Shown here: positions 1 to 12,345 of the stretch, in pieces
Layout: each line of letters begins with the position of its first letter
Numbering within the stretch: position 1 is the stretch's first letter
Assembly (NCBI RefSeq): GCF_029227915.1
Contig: NC_079887.1
Coordinates: forward strand, 11,346,001-11,410,000
DNA length: 64,000 nt
Source: Hydractinia symbiolongicarpus
Taxonomy: Eukaryota; Cnidaria; Hydrozoa; Anthoathecata; Hydractiniidae
Reading direction: 5' to 3'
Translations under genes and position numbers: made by a program
Notes under the pieces: model-generated
What the model saw: only the letters and a program-made list of their open reading frames with translations
Databases searched by the model: none
What the model was told of the DNA's origin: nothing

Positions 1-2919
1 GTAACTATTCATGCGAGTTTTGCGTCCGCGGTAGATTACATTCAGACTGTACTGTAATATATATACACGACACCATTTTAAAGGATGAAAATATGTTATA
101 TATATGTATAACAAGATAAGTGACATACCTGCTAAGAGAACCAAAATTATAATGAAGTAAAGATTCATTTTAAAGATGTGTAGAACCTATACCAAATATA
201 GAAAGAGTTTTAAACTTTATTTTAGAAATTAGTAGGCATCATTGAAAACTTTAAAAACATATATAATAAACACATATTTGCATAGTATACACTATTTTAC
301 TGAAAAAAATAATTGTAACGTTTGCAAATAGAATTTTGTCACTTTATCATAAAAAAAACATTAAATACAATAAAACTATTTCATTTTGCATTCTAACTTA
401 ACAAATGAAAATTTAGGTTTTAATAAATATTTGAGCAGGGTTATATTTCTTTTTTGAAAAGTCAGACCTAACCCAAATACTTTATTTCATGTAGAGTTGT
501 TGTTATTAAAATTGCAACTATTGCAAAATTTAAAAAGCTTTATCAAGCAAGTGTTTAAGATTGTGCTTGCCTGGCAAATAAAAAGCTGCTATTTTCTAAA
601 ATTATATTCCACATTTTTTAGAAAAAAAAGATTGCATATCTTTGTAACTCAAAATAAAGAAAGATATTTTTGCAAATGTAAAACACACTGAATGATATCA
701 GCCCTAGCCTTAGCTAGCTACTAGTAAGCTAATAAAGCCAGCTGGGTAGCTAAAAAAATCAATGACAAGCCCGTACAAATGTTTAAATGGTTAGTGGAGT
801 TTTTTGTAGCTACATGTGCACACATTCTTATATTCTTATAGGTTAAAAAAAGACATAGCTATAGCTTGCTTCCCTTCTTTAGGAACACAAGATCATAAGG
901 CACCCAGAAATTACTTTAAATACGACTTCGTTTAATTTGCTAGCTAAGTAAATTTTTTGGTGGGTTATCATATGAGGTGTTAACTAGCTAGCTAGCTAAT
1001 TTGCAATCGCTTCAGTTTTCCTTCGCAGACTTTTATAGTTAGCGCTGTTTAATTAGTTCTATACGTTTAGCTTTACGAAAACTGAAGGAAATGTTTTTAC
1101 ATGTTTTACAAAATATTTATCTGAAAGAAATGCTCCACGTAGTAATGACTGATTAATCGTCTTTTGTTCGCACGTTGTTATTTGTTTATGAACCCGCTAA
1201 AAACCCTTTCCTTTCATGGCCACAATACTAAATACAGTGACTTTCCTTTGTAGTATATGCGATGGTCTTGGGTTGTACTGAATGCGGGTCAAAAAACATA
1301 AAAGGTCCAAAGTTCACCTTTTTTGCTCTATCGAGGCGAAAAAAGTTTGGAAGAAGGCAACCAAGTCTTTTGCATTCTACTCAGACTTGAATAAAGTTAA
1401 AGGTATTTAAGCAAGCTCTCGAGAATAAATATACCGCCCACATGTAATATTGTGGTTAGCCAGGAGATCTAGCATAATTTTTCTTACCATCAGTTAGACA
1501 TCCTCGAATAAGGCTTTTTAGTTAACTGGACTAAATTGCTGTTGTTTCCAATAAAACACCAAGCATGCTCCCAAGCCCAGAGCTCTTCTCATGTGTAGCT
1601 TAAGACCAAAGGGAATTCTCATCACAGTTTCTTGTATGAGAAGTGTTCGAAAACGCATGCAGGAAATTTTATTATTAATTATTATGTTGCCAACCATGTC
1701 ATAGGAAGATGAAAATAGGTGGAAGGTATATAACATAAACAAATGTTTTTGAAAGATGTGTACCTAACAAATAGCGATGGTGACGAAAACCAGGTTTCAC
1801 TCATTCTGCAAATTATATAAATGCGTTTTACTTCTTTACCAAAACGCCACCTTGGATCAGGAAAAGCGAATGATTTATCATAAGTAAAATGAAGTTTTTA
1901 CACAAATAATGATGAAGATTTTAAAAATAATGAACTTTTTTACACCTGTTGTTAACTGAATTGAGAAATCCCACTCCCTGTTATTTACCCGGTCACTTGA
2001 CCAGCATATCATTTTCTTGCACTTGTACTGTATTCATATACTATACCAAGGGTACAAGCACATCTGTACACATTGTGACTGCCCAGGACAGCCCGGAATT
2101 CCCAAATATCCAAATTGAATGAAATCAAAAAATTGAAGATGTAATGTTAATAGGTATATGTTGCCAACAAACAAAACACTTTTTTATCTATTATATAAAA
2201 TATTGCAGTTACAACTCATGCACTGCAAGTGACAGTCCTACACCATATGCGGCCAAATAAAGTAGCTGAGCACAATGAAAGCAATCTATATTATAATACC
2301 TGTATACGTCTGTCTGTCTGTCTGTTAAGCAAAATGGTAAACGCAGTAGCGAGATAAATGGAATGCCGTAAATAAATGTGGATTTATCTACAGGCCACCG
2401 ATTAGTAAAGTATAATTGCATAGGATAAGTACACAGATCTTCAAAATATACTAAACAAGAAAAAGAGTCTTAATATCAACATTGGAATTTGGATTGAAAC
2501 ATCTCACAAATATTTCAACCCTGACATTTGATAATTATCTCTCTTTGACCAGTGGCCCCCAGTGGAAACAATCCACCAACTATAGGTTTTTGTGATTTTC
2601 TGGGCTAGCCACTTTAAATATTTATTAATATTATTATTTACCAGAATGCAGCCTTTCTACATGATGACCCTCACTAATTGCCAACATGAGTGCTGATGTG
2701 TTAACAAAACAGGAAGGCAAATGGCCTTTCACACAGACACAAAAAATTGCTGATGTGAAACATGTATTGTGTCGAAATGCTGAAATGTAAACATAATTAT
2801 GTAGTAAAATGATTTCAAAAGCACAATTATGGAGATTATGCCTTTTTTATGTTTGTGTTTAGTTCAGTGTAGTTTACCTGTAGCAACCTATCCTGGAAAC
2901 CTGAAATTAATGATACTGC
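1..2919. other. Non-coding, repeat-rich stretch
   Basis: I see no supportable gene here. The DNA is AT-rich with many stops in all frames. Visible structure: clusters of the tetramer AGCT/GCTA near 700-1010, a fragment of the 'agccaggaga..cccagcg' repeat family near 1457-1490, and a TCTG microsatellite near 2308-2327. The TCTG tract belongs to a repeat whose other copy is near 54.8 kb. Confidence 0.6.
2285..2365 (+). repeat. Interspersed repeat containing a TCTG tract
   Basis: The block 'tatattataatacctgtata' runs into a short (TCTG)n tract and then a 'caaaatggtaaacgcagtag' segment. The same order occurs at 54815-54890 ('tatattataatactcgtata', 'cgtccgtccg', 'caaatggtagcttagctgcg'), and the last part recurs near 31598-31620. 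This is a dispersed repeat of unknown class; the boundaries are approximate. Confidence 0.55.
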
Positions 2920-3605
2920 AAAGAAATTAAGGTCTGCTAATTGTGCTATTGCTAAGCTTAGACACTATGTCCCACTGAGAGTAACCATCCAGGTCTATTG
3001 CTCCCTTTTTATTCAAATCTTATTTATTGTTGTCAAGCCTGGGGTCAACCTGTCTCTAACCTTATCAAACGTATCTCTATATTGCAAAATAAAAATCTCC
3101 AACATTATCTTTATTAAAAATGTTCTCACTGATTCCACTCCTATAGCTCTAACAGAAACCTATGGTATCAAGATCCATCAACACCATTACAATACCAGGA
3201 ACAAAACTGCTGGAATGCTTGACCACTTTCTCTTAAACACTACTTACTATGGTACCAACTCAATTAGATCCCAGTGCACTACTTCCTGGAATAATTTACC
3301 AAAAATTACCTCTATCCTCTATCAAATTCTGTTATAAAATATAAACTCAACAATATTTTCTGGAGACTTATGAAATGACCCTTCAGTAGTGTGTGTGGTG
3401 TTTGTACGTGCTGTGTATGTGTCTGTCAACATGGATTTCTATCTTAAAGTGTGTGTGTGTGTGTGTGTGTGTGTGCATCACGTTACTATTAGCTTTGCTA
3501 TGGTGTTGGTCCCCTCCATTGAAATATAACTATATGTAACTTATTATATATTGTATTATACCTATTGTAATTTCAACTTTTTCTATGGCAAATAAATTGA
3601 ATTGA
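2920..3605 (+). mobile_element. Decayed LINE 3' end (jockey/CR1-like)
   Basis: Translated in shifting frames, the plus strand resembles the C-terminal part of a non-LTR reverse transcriptase ORF. There is a segment reading LRHYVP followed by a YCSLFYSNLIYCCQAWGQ-like stretch, which is the usual 'Y..(L)YCC..WG' region after the RT domain. Many stops and frameshifts follow. The block ends near 3590-3605 in 'aaataaattgaattgaat', a short-repeat tail as is common for these LINEs. It is a 5'-truncated, non-functional copy that lies just upstream of the thioesterase gene. The family assignment beyond jockey/CR1 group is uncertain. Confidence 0.65.
3449..3475 (+). repeat. (TG)n microsatellite
   Basis: Uninterrupted TG dinucleotide run of about 13 units inside the LINE-derived block. 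Confidence 0.9.
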
Positions 3606-3758
3606 ATAGTGATATATTTTGGAAGTTCTGATATATAAATAATCATCTTTTCCCCAGTTTTTTAATGCAAAATATTTACTCCAAGCTGAAAGAAAACTTG
3701 ATAATGTGATATTTCTTAAGGGGATTTTATACCTTTTAGTTTACATCAGCTTAAAATT

Positions 3759-5894
3759 ATGCTACATATCAATCCTGCAAAATGCCTAATGGATGAAAAG
3801 GTTCACATAAAAATAACTAATTTGAAATCATGTGAGAATGTGACTGTAAAATGTGAAGTAGAACAAAATGGATTTATTTATGTTTCTATCGCTCATCTCA
3901 TTGCTTCATTAAATGGAGAAGTTGATTTAGCTAATGATCCTTCATTTGGTGGAAGTTACATTGGAATTGATCAAATGGGTATATTCTGGAGTATGCTGCC
4001 AGCTACAGGACAAAAGTTAGGACTGCGTTATATTCCTAGAAATGTTACTGACCCTGCGAAATACAAACTACAGGTAAACATTAGTAACCAACCCATAGAA
4101 ATATTTTATTTGTTTTGTATATAATAATTTTATTTGCTTTTTAATAATAATAATTTTCAACCAATCACAAAACTAGAGTTTTCCAAATTAAATAACTTTG
4201 GTCCTGTATTAGTTGCACTGCTTTAATGTTGTCTAATGCTTCTTAATTTTTTTTAATATAATGTTTGAAGTGAAATCGTGAAACATCACTTAATTTAATT
4301 TGTAGGTATACAAAGGTCATCTGAATGATAATGATTTTGTAAAAGAACATAATATTCAGGTTGATAAGACGAACAAAAAACAACCAATTGTAGAAGGTGT
4401 GGTCCTTAGATGCTGTTCTGCGCCAGGAGTTACACGATATGAAGTAAAACATGGTTCTGTGAGAGGTACAATTTTTAAACCTCCTGGTAAAGGTCCTTTC
4501 AAAGGTATAACTTCTTTATTATTACATTTACACAACAGTGTCCACATGCTCACCACACTCATAGTGTAATAGACGCAACAAGTGTATTAATCTTCAAAAA
4601 TCTTGACTTTGTGGCATGATTGTTTTTAACGACACAACAAGTGTATTAATCTTCAGAAATTTTGATTTTTGTTATAATTATTTTTAACGACACAAATAAT
4701 AAATGTTTTTTAGCTTCTAGACTTCTGTAAATAAGAATTTTATATAACTGATGATAATTACTGGACAGTAGTTGAAACGTTTTTAATTTGAAAGTAAACT
4801 TATAAAATTAGGGTTCTGAATTATATTTTTCTGATGTATGTATATCTAAGTTAAGATTGAAGCTTTAAATAATATAAATTTTTTGCCAATACTGTTTCTA
4901 AATATTTTTTTGAAAAAGACAAAGCATACGGTATACACAGTTATCAACTGATAGTTAAATTTTTTTATGTATATCTACAGACTGAATTTGAGTCAAAGTC
5001 CAAAATAGAACCTGTCTCTCCTTCTTTTTCATCAGATCTATCAATAAGCGCAGCTCCAATATAATAAGCCCTGGTAACGATGTCGGTCTATTCTGTAATT
5101 TAGGGGTTATTGATGTGTATGGCAGTGCTGGAGGTATAGTTGAAAGTCGAGCAGCTCTCCTGGCGTCGCATGGTTTTATTGCATTTACATTACCACATCA
5201 TCGATACAGAGACCTCCCAAAAGAATTACATGATGTGTCGATTGAGTATTTTATTGAAGCCATAGATTATTTCTCTTCACTGGATGCTGTTCAACCTGGT
5301 ATTGGAATGATTGGTATTTCATCAGGTGGTTTATTTGCGATGGTTCTTTCAGCACTGAGCAGCAAGTTGTCAGGTATTATTTCAATTAATTCACTGTCAT
5401 ATATATCATTTGTCATGAAGAAAAACAATCAACAATATCCACCAATTGAAGATATTCTCATAGACTTACAAAAGGCAATGCCATGGCAAGAAGATGACAA
5501 GGGTGGTATATTAGTGGATTTGTCAATCTATGATAAAAGAACAGATCATTTAACCCTTAACATTGATCAATCAAATGCTAAATTTTTGTTAATAGCAGGA
5601 GAAGATGATAAATGTGTGAACAATAAATTGGCTACTGATAAATTACTGAAAAAAATGTATAAAAGTGGGAAAGGAGATAATATTGATCTATTGTTATATC
5701 CTGGTGCAGGACATTTTATTGATCCTCCATACATGCCATTGACGTTGTTACACTACAATCCAATTTATAAACGACCAGTGGCTGTGGGAGGGAAGATTGT
5801 TCACACTGCTGCAGCTTGTGTTCATTCATGGACGGAGATTCTAAAGTTTTTAAACGCCAACGTAGGAAAGTTAAATTTTCATTCGAAGTTATGA
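3759..5894 (+). CDS. Peroxisomal acyl-CoA thioesterase, ACOT/BAAT family
   Basis: Three exons join in phase: 3759-4073, 4306-4504, 5104-5894, giving 434 residues, close to the roughly 420 of vertebrate ACOT1/4 and BAAT. The N-terminal thioesterase/BAAT beta-sandwich domain covers about residues 1-165, including FGGSYIGIDQMGIFWS and APGVTRYEVKHGSVRGTIF. It is followed by the alpha/beta-hydrolase domain beginning GVIDVYGSAGG. The catalytic triad by family position is Ser244 in GISSGG, about Asp340 in GEDDK and His375 in GAGHFIDPPY. Such enzymes hydrolyse long-chain acyl-CoA to free acid and CoA; BAAT members conjugate bile acids but carry Cys at the nucleophile, so Ser favours thioesterase. The protein ends ..HSKL, a canonical PTS1, pointing to the peroxisome. 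The ATG chosen matches the family N-terminus. An AATAAA lies about 245 bases after the stop. Confidence 0.93.
4573..4689 (+). repeat. Tandem duplication of about 59 bp in thioesterase intron 2
   Basis: Two adjacent units of about 59 bp both begin 'ac(g/a)caacaagtgtattaat' and end 'tttttaacg', with scattered substitutions. They lie wholly within the intron between 4504 and 5104. Confidence 0.75.
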
Positions 5895-6137
5895 TTTGAA
5901 TGTGGTTGCTATCAACTGAAGAAGTAAACAAATTGAAACAGTTTAGCGACACGGGACACGTCCTCCTTTTGTATACGAAAAGGAAGAGTATCATAATCTC
6001 ATGATGATCTAATGGAAACGTGACTCCTGAGGTGCATTTCCATTAAAACGAAACAAAGACAACACTGCATTAGCTATCTTGAAAATTTGTGCACGTATTT
6101 CAATTTTAAATTTTAATTTGAATTATCAATTCTGCAA

Positions 6138-6143
6138 AATAAA
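6138..6143 (+). promoter_or_regulatory. Poly(A) signal of the thioesterase gene
   Basis: AATAAA, 244 bases after the stop codon at 5894; the first such hexamer downstream. Confidence 0.5.
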
Positions 6144-7884
6144 GCTCTTTTTCTCCGGTATTTCACCAGAAAATTAAAATAATTGAACTCCTGGAAAAAG
6201 TCGGCGACTCTGAAACCTCACGCATAAATATGACGCACAACACAATTGAATAATAAGACGAATTTCAAGGGAACGCAGAATTTAATTTCTGAATAAAATG
6301 TTCTTTTTTTGCTTTCTCACTTTCTTACTTTTTTTCTTTCTTTTTGCTTTCTCACAAACAATCTGTAATTAAAATTTTTTTTTATGCATTTTTGATATTC
6401 TTTTAAGAATTTTAAAATGATTTACCTTGTTGGGAAAGACCAAAGTTAATGGTAGCTGTTCAAAAAAATCTTAAAAAGACCGAAAAATACTGATGTACAG
6501 AAAGACTACCGCGTAATTATAAATTTATTTTTCTAGATACATTTTGTAATATATTTTTAAGAATTTTGTACCAATATACCTAAAAATAGACTTAATGAAG
6601 ATTTTATCATTTTCTTGCTCTAAGTTGATTAGGTTTGGCTCCTGGAAACATAGTATCCAAATTGTTTTGTTCTTAACTGCAGAGCCTTCTTTTTCACCCA
6701 CACACCTTGAAAACGAAACTAGCGACAATGGCGTTTGATTTCCATACTTACCACTACTTACCAGCATATTTTAAAAATCCCAGGAAAACGCTTAAGATTT
6801 GAGTTTTCGTCACCAGCAGGAGTTTCGAAATAAATAACCCACATTTATAAAGCCACTTTAATTCTTTTATTTGACCTACACAACACTACACTCATACACA
6901 CCTTGGATGCCATGGGGTCCTTAGAAAGGAAAGATGATGTGGGATCTCTATAATAAGCATATGTGGAGCACTCACAATTCTTTCTTTGTGTCGATGGTTT
7001 CCCACAGAAACTCCTCGTGGTTTGAGAGCATATTAGGCATAACGACAAATTTATCGCCGAAAGTGAGAATTTTCTCGCGAAATTCGCAAAATCTAATATA
7101 TTAAGACTTATTTCTTTCTCAAATAATAGTTCTAAAAAATTTTTTTAAAAAATAATTGCTGAAGGTGAAAAATTGGATACAATAAAAACAAATGAGATTG
7201 ATGACAATTAACTAGATATTTTTTACTAATCTATCTAAAAATTGAACTCACTTTTAAATTATACAAACTTCGGGAGCTGTGAATTACATGAATTTTTTTT
7301 TTTTGTAACCGAAGATGTCGAAAGTTTTGTTCTGTTGTTGTTTTTATCGCATTAAATGCAACAACTAAGCGTAGTTTATTTATTTTGAAGAACTGAACCC
7401 AGGAAACGCATACTTTGTGGTAAAGCACAAAAATGTACAGAAAACATTTTTATAAGAAAAACGAAAGAAACGCACATTTTTAGTTTTTAGGACCTAACAA
7501 ATCATTCTGCTCCCGAAGCATCAAAACACGTAAACTTTAAAAATCATATCTATGGGTTTGAAAATGTTTATGCAATCTCAGTCTGTCAGTGCAAAACTAA
7601 CATGTCGTAGCGGTGGCGTATCGACTACCTCCGTGGACGCCACCATACGCGAACTCTCAGTTGTAAACACTGAAGAAGTCTTTCTGTCTACATGATACGA
7701 ACCTTGCTCTCTCTCCAGTCGCTCTTGTAAACTAAACTGTCTAATCTAGAAAAACAACAACATAGGTAAATGTTACTGGCTGATGTGTAAAAAAGTAAAT
7801 GAGAACAAACACCAACATACGATTAAGAAATAAAATATCAGTATAGCTATTATTGTAAATAAATTAAAAAGGAAAATATTTACA
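6144..7884. other. Intergenic stretch without a supported gene
   Basis: AT-rich DNA with T-rich runs (6301-6350). A short open frame on the minus strand from 7040 (ATG, 21 codons, followed by a GTGAGT donor-like site at 6975) is possible as a first exon, but I could find no in-frame acceptor exon downstream, so it is not called. Confidence 0.4.
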
Positions 7885-7890
7885 TTTATT
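7885..7890 (-). promoter_or_regulatory. Poly(A) signal of the MNQGGY-repeat gene
   Basis: AATAAA read on the minus strand, about 260 bases downstream of the stop codon at 8148-8150. Confidence 0.45.
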
Positions 7891-8147
7891 TTACAAATTT
7901 GACAAAAAACATAAAACCACATAGCAAAATAAACAAACAAACAAAAGACACGGTTTACGCAATTTAAAGGGGGAGGCTCTAGAAGATTTAAAAAAATACA
8001 ATGACAAGGAAAAATCCATTGGCATTCTTTTTTTCATCGGGGATCCTTGCGTAGAACACATTAAAGAACAAATAAAAAATCTCGCTTTTATACTTTCTGT
8101 TCGTCGTTTGTAGTCAGTTCAAAATGTTCTGCGGAGTCAAACTTTCG

Positions 8148-10335
8148 TCACGTTTGTTGGTTCGACGACCTTGCATAAAACATTCCTCCACCGCCAGCGT
8201 TTATGCTTCCCTCCTTATTACTTAAACTACTGTTCACACCAGGTTGGTTACGCATACCTAAACCACTATTTAATTGCGGATTGCTCATCATTGAGGAGGA
8301 TCTATTAAAACTGACAGGTGGTTCGTTCATCATTTGACCCGGATAAAACGATCCGGATTGACCTGCATTAAATTGTCCTGGTTGGCTTCGATGCACGCTA
8401 CCGGACATTTGACGCATATAACCAGGCTGCTGAATTATAGAGCCGCCCATGTTGCCACCGCCTAGACCCATATTACCACCGCTTGGACCCATATAAACAC
8501 CCTGGTCAGTGTAATCACCTTGGTTCATATAACCGCCTTGGTTCATATAACCGCCTTGGTTCATATAACCGCCTTGGTTCATATAACCGCCTTGGTTCAT
8601 ATAACCGCCTTGATTCATATAACTGCCTTGGTTCATGTAGCCACCTTGATTCATGTGACCGCCTTGGTTCATATGACCACTATGTTGGTGCACACCACCC
8701 TGAGGGGGGTTGTTAGAGCCGGAAAGCTTTACCTCAATACAGCAACAGTCGATGGTTTCCGGTTGAGCACAACATTCACATTTGCATTCGTTAAAACAAT
8801 CTTTACACTCAGGACAGTCGCAGCAGTCTCCACATTCTCCACACTAAACACAGAAGTAACGTTGATATGTAGTAGTTATCGCACAGTGCAGAGAAAGTAC
8901 GGAAAATATTTTTTTAGTTCTCGTTTACATATTTCACGATCCTTAAGACAATTATCATAAAATTTTTCCATTGTGAAAAAAAATTTGCAGAAATGGTTTT
9001 TGCGACTTGCTAATTTCACGAAAGATATTTATAAGAATTGTTAATACAAATTGTCAGCTTTAGTTCGATTTTGCGGAACTTATTTTCGCTTTCTTTTTCC
9101 CTTACGGAACATTAAAAGTAAAACATTTCAATGTATTTCAAACCGACTTCTAAGCAATTATTACCGAACAAGCGTCGCATTTACAGCATTCCCCTTGAGG
9201 TTGTTTTGACATGCAGAAACAAAATGTGTCGTCACACCACTAAAACATAACAAAGAATACATGAATGTCAAGAATTATAACAATAAACATATCTATGGAA
9301 ATATAGTTGTCATCCGCTAAGTAGAAAACAAGTGCAAGGGTTACTCTTTTTGGAATATAAATTTCTTATTATGTGATTTGATATGATAAAAATACATAAT
9401 TATGTCCCCTTCATACAACATTAGTAATTTTAATGCGCTAAATTTTTTAGGAATTAAATACCCATGAAATATTCTTCAAAATACTATTTGCAAAATTTTT
9501 GAAATTTTTACTTAAATTCAAAACATTTTTATCTTCTTTCTTTTTCTTTTTCGGTCAATTAATTTTCTCTATTAAATCAAATAGTTTCTAAGACACATTT
9601 CATTATTCCCATTTTAAAAATATTTGGCAGTATTTTTTCCAAAAACTAATATCCATATACTAAGTATTATATTTCTTTTTGCAAATACCTGTTTTGTAGG
9701 ACAGCAGGAATCCATACAAGTCTTCTTAGATGGTATAGACCAGTCGCAAGATTGAGCACATTTCGTCATACAACCTGGTTCGTCTGTTGCTGAATTACAA
9801 CATGATTGACATGAGCACAGCTCTGAACACCATGTTGGACAGCAGTTCCCTTCTTTTGACTAAATATACAAAATGGGAAATATTACATTTTTCCAAAGAA
9901 CGAGAAGGTAAATTCTCACTAGACAAAAAAGGGGTATGACAAAAGGGTGTCAAAACAGTGAATATTTGAGCGAACGTAATTTTTGAATACCTCATGCAGC
10001 AAGTAATCGGTAACAAAAAATGGTAATACATAAAATGTTTATCACCCTCTCTTGATTAAATGTTAAATTAAACTTTCCTCTTAAATACCGAAGGAAGAAA
10101 AGAGGGAAATCTATTTAATCTTAGCCATGCAAAAGTACTTGCGTAACTATTGAATGAAATAGTTCAACGTTTTCACTGTATACTGACAAATGCATAGCTT
10201 ATATATACAACATACCACAATACATTTCCGAATAATTAAGCCTATGACGAACAATACCATATACCCGCCAACAGCTATCACAATAATGGCAGCAGTTGGA
10301 AAGCTTTCCTCTTCAACAGCAACCTTGGGAGTTGG
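8148..10335 (-). CDS. Unrecognised single-pass membrane protein, Cys-rich with MNQGGY repeats (5' end missing)
   Basis: Four exons read on the minus strand, all joined by phase-0 introns: 10335-10216, 9859-9689, 9239-9165, 8843-8148 (stop TGA), 354 codons in all. The first visible exon encodes a hydrophobic helix (AAIIVIAVGGYMVLFVIGLII) followed by RKC, typical of a transmembrane segment with a cytoplasmic stop-transfer. Next come about 120 residues with 34 cysteines, rich in CC, CxC and CxxC patterns (13 in exon 2, 7 in exon 3, 14 at the start of exon 4). The tail has nine MNQGGY-type hexamers and then a Gly/Gln/Ser/Met-rich low-complexity end. The first visible exon begins at an acceptor, so an N-terminal exon, perhaps with a signal peptide, lies upstream beyond 10337 and was not found; the decayed LINE at 10.7-12.3 kb may sit in that intron. 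I do not recognise the family and propose no function. Confidence 0.75.
8522..8683 (-). repeat. 18-bp coding minisatellite, nine units
   Basis: Nine tandem 18-bp units (plus strand 'ggttcatataaccgcctt') encode MNQGGY on the minus strand. The central five units are virtually identical at DNA level; the edge units vary (GGH, GSY, GDY), as expected for a minisatellite growing from its centre. Alternate-frame open frames over the plus strand are shadows of this repeat. Confidence 0.92.
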
Positions 10336-10744
10336 CTAAAGAAATAGATAGATAGTTTATTTTCTACTTTTACTACATTTACAAGAATCTAGTTGAAATC
10401 AAAATAATCGTGAATAACATCAATATACTAAATAAATCGCTGATAAACCTAAATCAACTATATAAACCGCATGTCGTTTTTCTATAGTTTCATGTAAGTG
10501 TAGACAAAGTTCAGGCAACTCGAAGAAGACTTCATCTGAGTCTTGTCACCGAGAACCGATGTAAAAAACTGGTTAATTCTCTAAATTAAAGCTTTCGATT
10601 TAGTAGAATAATAAGATATTTTTTCTTATTATGTTTTTCAAGATTTTTTTTAAAAATATGAATCAATTTCGTGTAAGGTTATCATATTTGCTTTAACTTT
10701 ACTCTTAAGAACGTTTAAAGAATATATTCCTGCATTTTCTAAAA

Positions 10745-12345
10745 TTACAGGTGTAAATTTGTATTATAAGTGTTGTGCACGATAGCTGATGCAAATTCTT
10801 CATACTTTGTTTTTATTATTGGTTCTTTAAGTTGTTTTGATCTTGTAATGTATTTTCCTGATAACTTTTCTGTATACAAGTTATGAAATATACGACGAGA
10901 CAGGCCTATTTTACATTTAAACATAAAACAAAGGTTTCGATAAATATGAATTTCCATTAGGGTTTGGATTTTCAATTCTTCAAACAGTGGCTTAGAAAGT
11001 GTTAGACGATCTTCAAAAGTAATAACTCGGATTGCATGTTTTTGTTTTCTGTAAAGTTTTAATAGCTTAGTTTTATTGGTAATTGCACAGGTTATATTAC
11101 CATATGATAAGTGACTATGGACGAAGGAAAAGTATAATTGTTTAAGCAGATACTTTGGCAGTAAGTTTCTTGATTTATATAGGATACCTATGCTCCTGGA
11201 AATTTTGCTACATTTTTTGTCAATATGATGTTTCTAAGTTAAATTTTCATCAATATATATCCCTAAAAATTTTGTAACTTTGTCTCTCTTAATCTCTGTA
11301 TTATCAATTTGAAGTTTTGGAAGGGTAGAAGGAATTTTTTTCTTCTGATATTGTGAATGAAAGATTGAGTATTTAGTTTTAGAAACATTTAATGATAACT
11401 TATTTCCTTTGAACCATAATGAAATTTTTTGGAGTTCAAGATTCATTTCTACAAAAAGATCTTGAACGTTTTTACCTGATTTAAATAAGTTTGTATCGTC
11501 TGCAAACATGACATTGAAAAGTTTTGATGAGGCTTTATAGAGATCGTTGATATATATTATAAACAAAAGTGGTCCAAGAATTGAACCCTGTGGTACTCCA
11601 CGAATTATATTCAAAGCTTCTGAAAGCTTGTCATTATCATAAGAAACATACTGCTTTCTATTTTAAGAGTAATTTTTTTGAGTTTTGTTTGTAATTCTCT
11701 AATATTCTAGTTTTTGTAATAAGATCTCATGATTTACTGTATCGAAAGCCATAGACAAATCAATAAAAACTTCTAGTGTTATTTCTCTATTAGAAAAACC
11801 TTTTATGATATCATTAGCTAATTGCAAAATTGCATGCTAAGTTTAGGTATTTTTTTAAATCCAAATTGTCTAGAAAAAAGAAGGTTATTTTTATTGAGAT
11901 GAGAATAAATTCTGTATAATACGCTCTAAAATTTTTGAAAAATTGGAAAAACAGATATAGGTCGGTAATTTCCTACTCCAGTTGAATCACCTGTTTTAAA
12001 ATTGGTTATGACTTTGGCTATTTTGAGATCGTCAGGAAAAATAATTTATGCATTTATTAAAAATATAAAAAAGTGGATCTTTGATTTCTTAATAGACCGC
12101 TATCATTAAGTTACAACTGAGACCGTCTATTCCAGTTGCTTTGTTTTTATGAGCATAGACGTAAACGCCGTTTCAAATTCTTCAAATGTTAAGTCACTAT
12201 CACCAATTTTATTTTCAGTGTTTGTTAGATAATCTTCAATAGAATTAGAAACATCTGGAATCTTACTAGCTAATTTAGGTCCAATATTAGTAAAGAATGT
12301 ATTGAATTCTTTAGCCATCTTAGATTGATGAACTACTAGGGTCAA
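10745..12345 (-). mobile_element. Decayed LINE (jockey/CR1-like) with RT domain
   Basis: Minus-strand fragments in three frames follow the order of a non-LTR ORF2. 12345-12127 has the linker with EFNTFFTNIGPKLASKIP. Near 12000-11920 there is a GNYRPISVFPIF-like RT segment broken by stops. 11614-11234 carries RT motifs B and C (GVPQGSILGPLLF, FADDTNLF) and the KTK..FLGI region. 10975-10745 gives the C-terminal region. Several frameshifts and stops make it inactive. No tail or target-site duplication was identified. Confidence 0.85.

Noticed and set aside
6976-7040. Short minus-strand ATG frame followed by a GTGAGT donor
   Set aside because: Every downstream acceptor tried gave an early stop; too little to call a gene.
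8483-8960. Two open frames on the plus strand over the MNQGGY repeats
   Set aside because: They are periodic shadows of the 18-bp minisatellite; the minus-strand frame joins to upstream Cys-rich exons with correct splice sites, the plus frames do not.
8148-10335. A CRISPR-like or tandem-array interpretation of the repeat at 8.5 kb
   Set aside because: Units are contiguous without spacers and lie in a spliced eukaryotic reading frame.
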